The notes beneath the pieces are model-generated. The model made no database searches. It saw only the letters and a program-made list of their open reading frames with translations, and was not told where the DNA came from. Of a stretch of 64,000 nt of DNA, positions 1 to 7,667 are shown piece by piece (the first letter of the stretch is position 1; each line of letters begins with the position of its first letter). The DNA comes from Sphingomonas sp. TDK1 (lineage in GTDB: Bacteria > Pseudomonadota > Alphaproteobacteria > Sphingomonadales > Sphingomonadaceae): contig NZ_LXVY01000020.1 in assembly GCF_001650735.1 (NCBI RefSeq), forward strand, positions 39,598 through 103,597, read 5' to 3'. The position numbers and the translations under genes are program-made.

Positions 1-141
1 CATCAGCAGCGGATACAGCGTCCCGGACAACAGGCCGGTGGCCTTCATCAGATCATAGCCATGTCGCCATTCGCCCTGCGTCTCCGAGAGCGCGTCCAGG
101 AGGCAACACATCTGCTTCGAGGGCTTTCGATTCCGAACCAT
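1..141 (-). CDS. PadR-family transcriptional regulator, 5' part only
   Basis: The first 47 codons of a minus-strand gene that runs off the left edge of the window. The visible start of the protein contains LDALSE, HGYDLMKATG and LSGTLYPLLM; the last is the hallmark of the PadR winged-helix domain, where it leads into the recognition helix. PadR proteins are small dimeric repressors that usually control their own gene and a neighbouring transporter or detoxification gene. The start at 141 directly follows a promoter whose predicted transcription start falls on or next to the ATG, so the mRNA may be leaderless. The family call is firm; the ligand is unknown. Confidence 0.8.
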   Translation of the reverse strand, partial: MVRNRKPSKQMCCLLDALSETQGEWRHGYDLMKATGLLSGTLYPLLM

Positions 142-147
142 GAGATG

Positions 148-176
148 ATACCAACATATGTAGATTTAAGAGTCAA
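148..176 (-). promoter_or_regulatory. padR promoter with palindromic operator in the spacer
   Basis: Read on the minus strand, a -35 TTGACT (176-171) and a -10 TGGTAT (153-148) are 17 bp apart. The spacer contains the palindrome ACATATGT. The -10 ends only 7 nt before the ATG at 141, which implies a leaderless or nearly leaderless transcript. The same arrangement with the same core recurs upstream of the serine hydrolase at 1772-1800, so PadR probably represses both genes. Promoter elements are read directly; binding by PadR is inference. Confidence 0.6.
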
Positions 177-197
177 GCGCGCGCCATATTGCTCGGG

Positions 198-1703
198 TCA
201 GCGGTCCTTGCCCGTTGCGGCCGGCGCCGCGGTCGTCCGGACAAGGCGTATCGGCGGGCCGCCTTCGACGATCGTGAAACTTGCATAGTCCGCATCGAAG
301 GCAATCACCACGCCGAGCGCGTTGGAGAAGAACCGCGTCGGCGACAGCGCCATCAGCCGCTCCGGACTGGGCGCCCCCGCATCGGCGAACAAACCGTCCG
401 GACGGGCTTCAAGGCGCACCGAAAGGCCGCCACCTTCGAACCGCCCCGCCGCCTTCGCCAGCACGGCAAGCGGGAGCTGCTGTTCCGGCACCGCGGGCGG
501 CGCGATGTCCGTCCACCCATAGTCGGTCGCCACCACGCGGACGACTTCGTCGATCAGCCGCCGTCCCTGCCCGCCATTGGTGAGCGCGACAATGCCCTCG
601 CCCTTGCCGGCATAGGCGATCATGTACGACTGGAAGCCTTCGTTGACCCCGTCATGTCCGAAGCGTTCAGGCGCGGTGGTGTAGAGCTCGACGCCCAGCC
701 CCCAATGATCTTTGACCGGGCGCAGCATCGCCCGCGCCATCGCCGGGGACAGCCGGTGGCCCGGTCGGCCGACGGCAGACGCCTGCAGGTCGATCAGCAG
801 GCGCGCGAGATCGCCGGCGCTCGTCCAAAGCCCGGCCGGCGCCAGCTCGGGATAGACGTGATAGTTGCCGGGCACCGGCTGGCCCGCGGCATGGCCGAAG
901 GCGATGTTTGCGAGGAGGTCGGCGGACGGCGACTGCGCGAACGCGCTCCGCGTCATGTGCAAGGGGCCGAGGAGTTCGCGCTGCGCGAGCTCGGCAAAGG
1001 GCAGGCCGGTAACATCCTGCAGGGCGAGTTGCGTGACGACATAGCCACCGCCGGAATATTGGAATTGCGCGCCCACCGGCAGCACGCTGCGCACCGCCAT
1101 GTTGTTGGCCGGCGCCGCGCCCTCCAGGATCTGCACCGTCGTCGGCAACGGCGCTCCGGGGAGATAGCCGTCGAAGCCATGCACGCTCAGCCCAGCCGTG
1201 TGGCTCAGCAGTTGTCGCAGCGTGACACCCCGTGGGGCGAGACGGGCGTCGCTGGGGAGGCGCCAGCCGCGTAAGGACAGGTTGATGTCGCTGTCGAGCG
1301 CCAGTTTGTGCTGCTCCACCAAGCGGAGGGCGATAACGGCGGTGGCAACCTTGCTGATCGACGCAGCCTGGAAGGCCGTATCCGGCGTGACGGGCGCGCA
1401 ACTGGCCGTATCCCGCACGCCCCAGCCGCGGGCCCAGTCGATCCGGCCCTGGTGGATGACCGCGATGCTGATCCCCGGTACGCCATAGAGGCGCATGCGT
1501 GCCGCCAGGCTGGACGGTGCTTCCCCCGGTGCACGCACCGGCGGCGTCAGGTTGGTCTCGACGACGCGGGTATGGATGTTGCTGCGGCCACCTGCGGCGC
1601 GGTCCGGCATCGGGCAAGGCAATGGCGAGGCTTGTGCCATGGCCGGCCCTGACTGGCCCGTACCCGCCAGAAATGCGAACATCGCAGTCAGGGCGTAGAT
1701 CAT
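198..1703 (-). CDS. Secreted serine hydrolase, class C beta-lactamase/esterase VIII fold
   Basis: A 501-residue protein with an N-terminal signal peptide (hydrophobic stretch ending in AMAQA). It has the three landmarks of the penicillin-binding/class C beta-lactamase superfamily: the nucleophile motif SISK (Ser115, Lys118), YSG at Tyr216 in place of the beta-lactamase YxN, and HDG toward the C-terminus in place of KTG. YSG and HDG are more common in family VIII esterases and D-aminopeptidase-like enzymes than in true AmpC, so a periplasmic esterase or peptidase is as likely as a beta-lactamase. It lies in line with padR and has a promoter carrying the same operator. Confidence 0.75.
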   Translation of the reverse strand: MIYALTAMFAFLAGTGQSGPAMAQASPLPCPMPDRAAGGRSNIHTRVVETNLTPPVRAPGEAPSSLAARMRLYGVPGISIAVIHQGRIDWARGWGVRDTASCAPVTPDTAFQAASISKVATAVIALRLVEQHKLALDSDINLSLRGWRLPSDARLAPRGVTLRQLLSHTAGLSVHGFDGYLPGAPLPTTVQILEGAAPANNMAVRSVLPVGAQFQYSGGGYVVTQLALQDVTGLPFAELAQRELLGPLHMTRSAFAQSPSADLLANIAFGHAAGQPVPGNYHVYPELAPAGLWTSAGDLARLLIDLQASAVGRPGHRLSPAMARAMLRPVKDHWGLGVELYTTAPERFGHDGVNEGFQSYMIAYAGKGEGIVALTNGGQGRRLIDEVVRVVATDYGWTDIAPPAVPEQQLPLAVLAKAAGRFEGGGLSVRLEARPDGLFADAGAPSPERLMALSPTRFFSNALGVVIAFDADYASFTIVEGGPPIRLVRTTAAPAATGKDR

Positions 1704-1771
1704 TGCTGCATCTCCAGCGGCGTCGATCGGCGGTACGGAGTGCCCGCCCAGAAGCTCACGCCGACCGCATC

Positions 1772-1800
1772 ATATCAACATATGTAGACTTATTGGTCAA
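1772..1800 (-). promoter_or_regulatory. Serine hydrolase promoter with the padR-type operator
   Basis: On the minus strand, -35 TTGACC (1800-1795) and -10 TGATAT (1777-1772) are separated by 17 bp, with ACATATGT inside the spacer. About 17 of 21 positions across the core match the promoter at 148-176. The predicted start lies about 60 nt upstream of the ATG at 1703. Shared control by the PadR protein is inferred from the repeat and from gene order. Confidence 0.6.
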
Positions 1801-1910
1801 CGCAGGGGCTTGAAAAAGGGGCGCCGGGTCGACGGGGCCAGGGCACCCAGCCGCGCGATAGCTAGCGTCTCGGCCTTCTTCAGCCCCGCCATTTGCAGAA
1901 CCGCGGGCAT
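1797..1910 (-). pseudogene. Possible 3' remnant of an unrecognised gene
   Basis: A short minus-strand frame whose end reads RPFFKPLR before a stop that overlaps the -35 box of the serine hydrolase promoter. Composition and the fragment MPAVLQMAGLKKAETLA look coding, but the frame reaches a stop only about 10 codons upstream of the first ATG. No family was recognised. It may be the tail of a lost gene or chance. Confidence 0.25.
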
Positions 1911-1920
1911 GGGATCGAGA

Positions 1921-1945
1921 GGAACCTGATCTAGGTAAGTCCGTT
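1921..1945 (+). promoter_or_regulatory. EcfG-type general stress response promoter
   Basis: GGAAC at 1921-1925 and CGTT at 1942-1945 are separated by exactly 16 nt, a perfect match to the alphaproteobacterial sigma-EcfG promoter consensus. It points at the HWE sensor kinase starting at 2165, leaving a leader of roughly 210 nt. HWE kinases commonly feed the PhyR-NepR-EcfG partner switch, so EcfG control of this kinase would be feedback. Control by EcfG is inference. Confidence 0.65.
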
Positions 1946-2164
1946 AACGAATACGGTCTTCGAAACGGCCGAGGGAAGGATGATCAGAGGCGCAGGCACC
2001 TTAGGGTGTCGTCTGCCGCCAGGGAGACGGTAGGTTGCTTCAACGCCGCTCGGACCAGTTGCAATTCCCCGCGAACGATGTCGTGGAGCCGTTTCCGGCT
2101 GCGCGGGTCGCCTTCTGTTCCACTTTCAACCCGGCGACTCTATTAGGAAGAGAATGCTCCGCGC

Positions 2165-3679
2165 ATGACTGACGAAATCGACGGAGCGCTCTGCTTGGAG
2201 GAGGCTGAGCGGCACGAAGCACTGCAGGGCTTTGGGCTGGCAGACTTGATCGGCAGCGTCGAATTGACGCGCATCACCGATTTCGCATCGGCACTGTGTG
2301 CTTCTCCGATGGCGCTGGTGAGCATCGTCGAAGGCGAGCGGCAGTGGTTTCCCGCGCGCACCGGGTTGGATGTCGGCGAGACACCGCGCGAGACCTCGTT
2401 CTGCGCGCACGCGATGTTGGGTGCGGAAATCATGGTCGTGCCCGACGCGACGAAGGACCCGAGGTTCGTCGACAATCCGCTGGTGACCGGCGATCCGCAT
2501 ATCCGGTTCTACGCAGGGGCGCCGCTTGTCTCGGAAGACCAGGTCCAGCTCGGCGCGCTGTGCGTCATCGATCGTGCGCCCCGCGCCGGGTTGACCCAGC
2601 TGCAGCGCGACGGCCTGACCGTGCTGGCCGCGAACATCATGGCGTTGCTGCATGCCCGGCGCGCGTCGCGCCGCACGGGCCGAGAGTTGGACGAGCAGGA
2701 AGCCAAGTTCCGGATTCTGGCGGATGCGATGCCGCAGATGGTCTGGTCGACCCGCCCGGATGGCTTTCACGACTATTACAACGCGCGCTGGTACGAATTC
2801 ACCGGCGTGCCGGCAGGATCGACCGACGGGGAAGGATGGAACGGCATGTTCCACCCGGAAGATCAGCCAAGAGCCTGGGCTGCATGGCGCCACTCGCTTG
2901 CAACCGGCGATCCCTATGAGATCGAATATCGCCTGAGAAATGCAGACGGCGCCTATCGCTGGACGCTGGGCAGAGCGCTGCCGATCCGCGACCGGGATGG
3001 CGCGATCACGCGCTGGTTCGGCACCTGCACCGACATCCACGATCAGAAGATGATCCAGGCGCAGCGGGAGATCGTCGCGCATGAGCTGAGTCACCGCATC
3101 AAGAACATCTTCGCGGTGATAAGCGGGCTGATCAGCTTCTCCACGCGTCACCACCCCCAGATCAAGCAGACTGCCGACGAGTTGCGCGAGCGTATCCTGG
3201 CGCTGGGTCGGGCGCATGACTTCGTGCGGCCGCACAGCGAAGCATCGCGGCCCAGCGCCGTGCAGGACAGCCTGTCCGGAATGCTGGGCGAACTGCTGGA
3301 CGCCTATGCGGGCCGCATTGTCCTTGTCGGCGACGATGCGACGATCGACGATCGCTCTGCGACGCCGCTCGCGCTTCTGTTTCACGAGCTCGCGACCAAC
3401 GCGGCGAAATATGGGTCGCTGTCGTCCCTTGAAGGCGATGTGCGGATAGCGATCGTCTCCACCGACACGCATGTCCGGATCGAGTGGCGGGAGCGCGGCG
3501 GGCCGCCGGTCAGCGCGCCGATGACCGACGGATTCGGCACCAAGCTGATCGAGCTCAGCGCGATCAAGCAGTTGGGTGGTCGGATCGAACGCGAATGGGC
3601 TTCCGATGGTTTGCGGCTGGATCTTGAGCTGCCGGCCGCGGCGCTGCACCGGCAGCAGCGACCATCCTCTAGAGGCTGA
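2165..3679 (+). CDS. Sensor histidine kinase, GAF-PAS-HWE
   Basis: A 504-residue soluble sensor kinase with no membrane segment. Residues about 25-165 form a GAF domain (FCAHAM, VPDATKDPRF, FYAGAPL, LGALCVID); about 180-300 a PAS fold (LADAMPQMVWS, FHPEDQPRAW); the C-terminal third is an HWE/HisKA_2 kinase. The phosphoacceptor is His310 in ELSHRIKN. The N-box reads HELATNAAKYG, followed by WRERGG and GFGTKLIE. Kinases of this group feed the alphaproteobacterial general stress response or single-domain regulators. The gene converges on the response regulator, with 11 bp of 3' overlap, and has an EcfG-type promoter. Its signal is unknown. Confidence 0.9.
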   Translation: MTDEIDGALCLEEAERHEALQGFGLADLIGSVELTRITDFASALCASPMALVSIVEGERQWFPARTGLDVGETPRETSFCAHAMLGAEIMVVPDATKDPRFVDNPLVTGDPHIRFYAGAPLVSEDQVQLGALCVIDRAPRAGLTQLQRDGLTVLAANIMALLHARRASRRTGRELDEQEAKFRILADAMPQMVWSTRPDGFHDYYNARWYEFTGVPAGSTDGEGWNGMFHPEDQPRAWAAWRHSLATGDPYEIEYRLRNADGAYRWTLGRALPIRDRDGAITRWFGTCTDIHDQKMIQAQREIVAHELSHRIKNIFAVISGLISFSTRHHPQIKQTADELRERILALGRAHDFVRPHSEASRPSAVQDSLSGMLGELLDAYAGRIVLVGDDATIDDRSATPLALLFHELATNAAKYGSLSSLEGDVRIAIVSTDTHVRIEWRERGGPPVSAPMTDGFGTKLIELSAIKQLGGRIEREWASDGLRLDLELPAAALHRQQRPSSRG

Positions 3680-4055
3680 TCACATCCTGGTGTGTGGCGT
3701 CCGGCGTCTCCAGCTGCGCTGCGATCGCCGCCGCTGCTACGATTGCCTCTTCGGAGAAGGGCTTTCGAATATAGCCGATAGCGGTCGGTGCTGGTCGGTC
3801 GATCTGGTTCGGATTGGCCGTGACATAGACGATCCGCACCCCGAACCGCTCCGCCAATTCGTGCGCAAGACCAGGGCCGGTCGGTCCGTCGCGCAGGTTG
3901 AGGTCGACAAAGGCGACCTCCGCTGCCGCTGCGGCGGATAGCGCCTCGCTCTGATCCGCGGCGATGGCGACGACGGTGTAGCCGGCATCCTGAAGAATCC
4001 GCTCGATCTCCATGGCAATGAAGATTTCGTCTTCGACGATGAGTACGGATTTCAT
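3669..4055 (-). CDS. Single-domain response regulator
   Basis: A 128-residue receiver domain with no output domain. The acidic pocket is VEDE near the N-terminus, the phosphorylation site is Asp51 in AFVDLNL, and the switch residues are in VTAN and IRKPF. The start MKSVLIVEDE at 4055 was chosen over an upstream extension that does not resemble the family. Regulators of this kind often act as phosphate sinks or shuttles for HWE kinases, and the convergent kinase is the obvious partner, though convergence rather than co-transcription makes this inference. Confidence 0.9.
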   Translation of the reverse strand: MKSVLIVEDEIFIAMEIERILQDAGYTVVAIAADQSEALSAAAAAEVAFVDLNLRDGPTGPGLAHELAERFGVRIVYVTANPNQIDRPAPTAIGYIRKPFSEEAIVAAAAIAAQLETPDATHQDVISL

Positions 4056-4078
4056 GACACGACCTTCATCTGCAGCAA

Positions 4079-4103
4079 AATGCTGCAACACCGTGGCCGT
4101 TCC
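4079..4103 (-). promoter_or_regulatory. Candidate EcfG-like promoter of the response regulator
   Basis: On the minus strand GGAAC (4103-4099) is followed after 16 nt by CATT (4082-4079), one mismatch from the EcfG -10 CGTT. It would start transcription about 15-20 nt upstream of the ATG at 4055. It is weaker than the site at 1921. Confidence 0.4.
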
Positions 4104-4270
4104 CTGACAATCGCAGGTCACGCAGCCTCCGGTCCGGGCTGACGCTTCTCCACACGACGAGCATGGCAGCATGCGCTGGCCCAATGTTGCTGCAGGATAC
4201 TGCCCCGCCATTCCCACTCGGCCACGGGTGCGGGTCGCGTCTAAGGTCGGAACCTATCCCGGTTACGAAT

Positions 4271-4304
4271 ATTTCGTTGATTGCGTTTAATGCGAATATC
4301 GGAT
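4271..4304 (+). promoter_or_regulatory. Toxin-antitoxin promoter/operator region
   Basis: An AT-rich tract with alternating TTCG/TGCG and TTAA blocks ends in TTTAATGCGAATATCGGAT, just upstream of the antitoxin gene. Nearly the same sequence precedes a deleted copy of the locus at 40221, where the blocks form an imperfect palindrome (TTCGC...GCGAA). Conservation in a decayed copy suggests this is the autoregulatory site. Confidence 0.45.
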
Positions 4305-4329
4305 AGCGGATCGGTCCACGGAGAGCCCC

Positions 4330-4785
4330 ATGACCATGCCAGCCTTTGCCGAGGAACTCGGCAGCCGCCTGCCTTCCGCGAGCGAGAAGGCAGCGGCCAA
4401 TCAGCTTCGTCAGATCCTGGCGTCGCACGCCTCGGGCGATGCAACCCTCAGGGTTCTGGAAGATGACAAGACCTCGACCGAGATCACGCTGACCCCAGGC
4501 CTGTCGCGGCTGCTGATGGAGCTGCTGCGGCACGTCGGACGGGGGGACGCGGTGACGCTGGTGCCGGTCAGCCAGATGCTGACCACCCAGCAGGCGGCGG
4601 ACATTCTGAACGTCTCCCGTCCCTTCTTCATTTCGTTGCTGGAGAAGGGAGAGATCGCGTTCGACACCGTTGGCCGGCATCGTCGGATCAAGGCCGAGGA
4701 TCTGTTCGCCTACAAGCGCGCGCGCGATGAAAAGCGCGGCAGCGCGCTATCGGCGCTCGCCACGCTGGACGCGGAGTACCTCTAG
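4330..4785 (+). CDS. Antitoxin with excisionase-type DNA-binding domain
   Basis: A 151-residue protein. The C-terminal half carries an excisionase/MerR-like helix-turn-helix (LTTQQAADILNVSRPFF, then LLEKGEI and GRHRRIKAEDL). The N-terminal part is helical and probably contacts the toxin. It lies 2 bp upstream of a PIN-domain gene, the standard order of a type II module in which the antitoxin neutralises the RNase and represses the operon. ATG 4330 follows GAGAG; an in-frame ATG at 4336 is possible. A partly deleted second copy of the locus lies near 40.3 kb. Confidence 0.75.
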   Translation: MTMPAFAEELGSRLPSASEKAAANQLRQILASHASGDATLRVLEDDKTSTEITLTPGLSRLLMELLRHVGRGDAVTLVPVSQMLTTQQAADILNVSRPFFISLLEKGEIAFDTVGRHRRIKAEDLFAYKRARDEKRGSALSALATLDAEYL

Positions 4786-4787
4786 GG

Positions 4788-5378
4788 TTGTTCGCCAATC
4801 GGTACACCGCGTTTATCGACGCCTGTACATTGGCGGGCACGCTCAAGCGCAATCTGTTGCTGACACTTGCGGAGGCCGAGTTTTTCCGCGTCCGCTGGTC
4901 CGAACGGGTGATGGATGAAACCGAGGCGGCGATCGCCAGGATCCTCGGCGGCAAGGGCGTGGCGGATGCCGAGGATTGTGCCGCGCGCGCTCGGTCGAGC
5001 ATGGAAGCCGCGTTCGAAGATGCGGCCGTGGAAGAGTATGACGTCTTCCTGGGCGCGTGTGTCGGGTTGCCCGATCCGAACGATGCGCATGTCGTCGCCG
5101 CGGCGCTGAAGACGCAGGCGGCGACGATCGTCACCGAGAATCTGAAGGACTTCCCCGAGGCAATTCTTGCGGGCCTGAACATGGAGGCCCGGTCGGCGGA
5201 TCAGTTCATCGCCGACACCATTGCGCTCGATCCGGGCAGAGCCGTGGCGGCCATTCGACGGATGCGCGAGCGGTTCAAGCGTCCGGAGAAAACGGCAGAG
5301 GTGTTGCTGCTGGATATGGAAGCCGATGGGCTGACCGAGACCGTCGATGTGCTGCGGGCGCATGTGCTGTCGTTGTGA
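4788..5378 (+). CDS. PIN-domain toxin (predicted RNase)
   Basis: A 196-residue protein that opens with the PIN beta strand and first catalytic aspartate (TAFIDACTLAG). It continues with an acidic segment (RVMDETEAAI) and the distal cluster LPDPNDAHVVAAAL, which supplies the remaining metal-binding aspartates. PIN toxins cleave RNA, often tRNA. The start is TTG at 4788, two bases after the antitoxin stop, implying translational coupling. The family is clear; the RNA target is unknown. The first ~25 codons recur, frameshifted, in the remnant at 40.3 kb. Confidence 0.8.
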   Translation: MFANRYTAFIDACTLAGTLKRNLLLTLAEAEFFRVRWSERVMDETEAAIARILGGKGVADAEDCAARARSSMEAAFEDAAVEEYDVFLGACVGLPDPNDAHVVAAALKTQAATIVTENLKDFPEAILAGLNMEARSADQFIADTIALDPGRAVAAIRRMRERFKRPEKTAEVLLLDMEADGLTETVDVLRAHVLSL

Positions 5379-5410
5379 TGGCGAGCATGTCCGGCGGATC
5401 GCGCGGCGGT

Positions 5411-5464
5411 GAGGTGAAACGGTGGGCTCGGAGATCTTTCGATGGGCCGAGGCCGTTTCACCTC
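5411..5464. terminator. Long hairpin between convergent genes
   Basis: GAGGTGAAACGG (5411-5422) pairs perfectly with 5453-5464, and an inner CTCGG/CCGAG pair (5427-5431 with 5447-5451) extends the structure. It lies between the PIN toxin and the convergent alpA-like gene, so a bidirectional terminator is likely. There is no U-tract. Confidence 0.45.
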
Positions 5465-5501
5465 ATAGGATTGGTGCAGTCGGACGTGTGGGAAGGAATC
5501 G

Positions 5502-5717
5502 TCAGGCTCGCGGGCGGACGGCAGCCTCCTGTGCCTTGAGGTTGTCCAGCCATTGGGAGACCGCGGACTCGCGCCAGCCCATGCAGCGGGTGCTGATCCG
5601 GGTGTTCTTGGGGAAAGTGCCGGCTTCCATCTTGCGATAGAGAGTGGAGCGGGTGAGACCGGTCAGTGCCAGGACAGCCTTGATTCGGAGGATGCGGTCT
5701 TGGGGTTGGGGTTGCAT
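5502..5717 (-). CDS. AlpA-family DNA-binding regulator
   Basis: A 71-residue protein, nearly all one excisionase-like winged helix: ILRIKAVLALTGLTRSTLY, then KMEAGTFPKN and GWRESAVSQWL. AlpA-type proteins act as transcriptional activators or recombination-directionality factors in prophages and integrative elements. The start at 5717 has AAGGTG about 9 nt upstream; the longer upstream frame lacks family similarity. It fits the conjugative element that follows, but no integrase is present in the window. Confidence 0.8.
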   Translation of the reverse strand: MQPQPQDRILRIKAVLALTGLTRSTLYRKMEAGTFPKNTRISTRCMGWRESAVSQWLDNLKAQEAAVRPRA

Positions 5718-6481
5718 TGCGATCACCTTGCATCGTGTGAGGGTTGGTGGAGCGCTCCGGGGCAAGATTGAGCCGATTGGCGGGTCTGGAAAAGAGCCTG
5801 GTTGGGCTCAGATGGGGCAACCTGGGGACTCCCGGCCCCCCATCGTCGAGCAAGAAACATCTGGGGTTCAAGGCGGGTATGCCAGGGCGTCTCACGCCTT
5901 CGGCGTGACCGCGCTCGCACGCCGCTGGTGCGGCGCCGAGTCGGTGTGCCGTCTCGGCCCTTCGGGTTTTGATCGCTGACGTGGGCCGATCCTGCGGATC
6001 GGCAGCCGGCGAGTGCCGGCAGCGGAACGCGGGTGCGGGGCGCGCGCTGGCGCACGCCTGCGGCGACACCAGGGCGCGCGTGCTTTTGGTGCCCGCGTAG
6101 CACACTTGTTCGGGCGGGGGGCACGGGTGGCGGCTGGCGCACGTGCTGGCGCACGCACACCGCCCGTGCGGCCCGCCCGTTGCAAGGGTGCGGTTCCTGT
6201 CCGGGCGCCGGTGGCGCCCGGCAGCGCGGTCGCGCTGACAGGATGGTCGCCGCGCTGAGGCGCGGCGGCGTTGTGCAGCCGGCACGCGGCCAGGGCGGGG
6301 GGAGCGTCGCTTCCCTGTAGTCCTGCCGCGGCATGCCGCAAGCCGGGCGGTGCCCGGCTCCTCCACGTTGTTTCGGCCCTTGCGGGTGCAGCCTGCCTCT
6401 GACGGCAGGACTGCCGGTTCGCTCCTGCCGCTCCCCCCGCCCTTCCGGCGCCGGTTGCGGTGTTTTGGAAGGAGCAGGACC
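5718..6481. other. Gene-free, GC-rich structured leader before the ardC-like gene
   Basis: About 760 bp with no credible gene. It is dense in G/C inverted repeats, such as CCGATCCTGCGGATCGG near 5984 and CGGGCGCCGGTGGCGCCCGG near 6200. CTGGCGCACG occurs three times (6049, 6133 and 6147). The last bases give GGAAGGAGC, the ribosome-binding site of the ardC-like gene. Purpose unknown; a structured leader or DNA-binding region of the element is possible. Confidence 0.5.
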
Positions 6482-7390
6482 ATGGGTGTTGGACACGAGA
6501 ACCGGGCGAGCCTCTATGCCGAGGTGACGGGACGGGTGATTGCAGAGCTGGAACAGGGACGGCTGCCCTGGGTGCAGCCTTGGGATGCTGCGGCGTGTGG
6601 CTGTGCGATGCCGGCAAACGCGGTGACCGGGCGGCGCTATTCGGGGATCAATGTGCTGATCCTCTGGGCGGCGGTGATCGAGGGGCGCTATGCTTCGCAG
6701 CGCTGGCTAACCTTTCGGCAGGCGCAGGCGGTGGGGGGCAGCGTGCGGCGCGGCGAGCGGGGGACGACGATCTGCTATGCGGATCGCTTCACGCCAAAGG
6801 ACGAAGCCGAGCGGGCACGCGACGAGGACCGGGAAGCGCGGCAGCTGGCGTTTCTCAAGCGGTTCACCGTGTTCAATGTGGACCAGTGCGACGGCCTGCC
6901 CGAGCGGTTGGCGGTGACGGGGCCGGGCGAGCCGGTAGCGGAGGCGGACCGCATTCCCGCTGCGCATGCGCTGATGGAAGCTTGCGGCGCGGATATCCGG
7001 ATCGGCGGCGGTGAAGCCTATTACAGCCCGTCGGGGGACTATGTCGCGGTGCCGCCGCAGCTGGCATTCTACAACCGGATCAACTGGTATCGCACCGTGC
7101 TGCACGAGCTTGGGCACTGGACCGGGCACGGCTCCCGCCTCGATCGCGACCAATCCGGCGCATTCGGCAGCGCTTCCTATGCCCGCGAGGAGCTGGTTGC
7201 GGAGATGGCTAGCGCGTTCACCTGCGCGTCGCTGGCGATCCGGCCGACGGTTCGGCATGCCGATTATGTCGGCAGCTGGCTGGCGGTGCTGCGAGAGGAC
7301 GAAAAGGCGATCTTCCGGGCGGCGAGTGCTGCCAGCAAGGCGGCTGATTACCTGCTCGGTTTCACGTCGGATGGGGAGGCGGAGCAATGA
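6482..7390 (+). CDS. ArdC-like antirestriction protein/zincin metallopeptidase
   Basis: A 302-residue protein. The N-terminal half (about 8-130) is the ssDNA-binding ArdC domain (LPWVQPWD, RRYSGINVLIL, WLTFRQAQA). The C-terminal half is a zincin with the metal motif HELGHWTGH and a downstream acidic residue in REELVAEM. ArdC proteins are carried by conjugative elements and protect entering single-stranded DNA from restriction. The start at 6482 has a strong GGAAGGAG site. It overlaps the next small gene by an ATGA. The C-terminal peptidase activity is predicted only. Confidence 0.88.
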   Translation: MGVGHENRASLYAEVTGRVIAELEQGRLPWVQPWDAAACGCAMPANAVTGRRYSGINVLILWAAVIEGRYASQRWLTFRQAQAVGGSVRRGERGTTICYADRFTPKDEAERARDEDREARQLAFLKRFTVFNVDQCDGLPERLAVTGPGEPVAEADRIPAAHALMEACGADIRIGGGEAYYSPSGDYVAVPPQLAFYNRINWYRTVLHELGHWTGHGSRLDRDQSGAFGSASYAREELVAEMASAFTCASLAIRPTVRHADYVGSWLAVLREDEKAIFRAASAASKAADYLLGFTSDGEAEQ

Positions 7391-7596
7391 TGCGCTGGCT
7401 TCGGCTGCGGCGGATGCGCCGCGCCTTCCGTGCGCTTTCCGAGCGCGATCGGGCGATCTTCGGATCGGTGCGGTTCGACGATTTGGACTACATCCAAACG
7501 GCCAGGCGGCACGGCTGCACGGTGGCCGAGGTGGAACAGACCGTCGCCCGCGTGCTGATCGCGCTCGACCGCGCTGCGCGGGGCAAACGACCATGA
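7387..7596 (+). CDS. Small protein resembling sigma-70 region 4
   Basis: A 69-residue basic protein whose start overlaps the ardC-like stop. The fragments FRALSERDRAIFGSVRFDDL, IQTARRHGCTVAEVEQTVAR and VLIALDRA follow the helix-turn-helix pattern of sigma factor region 4.2, where -35 recognition occurs. There is no region 2, so it cannot be a complete sigma factor; it could be a small DNA-binding regulator of the element. Function unknown. Confidence 0.5.
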   Translation: MMRWLRLRRMRRAFRALSERDRAIFGSVRFDDLDYIQTARRHGCTVAEVEQTVARVLIALDRAARGKRP

Positions 7597-7604
7597 GCGA
7601 TGCG

Positions 7605-7635
7605 ACACCTCGCCCGGTCAAACCGGGCGAGGTGT
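7605..7635. terminator. Perfect 13-bp hairpin after the ardC operon
   Basis: The arms at 7605-7617 and 7623-7635 (ACACCTCGCCCGG and its complement) flank a 5-nt loop, 9 bp past the stop of the small sigma-like gene. The stem is GC-rich and strong but has no U-run, so it may be a processing/stability hairpin or a Rho-assisted terminator. Confidence 0.5.
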
Positions 7636-7667
7636 ACGCCGCCGCATCAGCGCGTTAGGATCGATCT

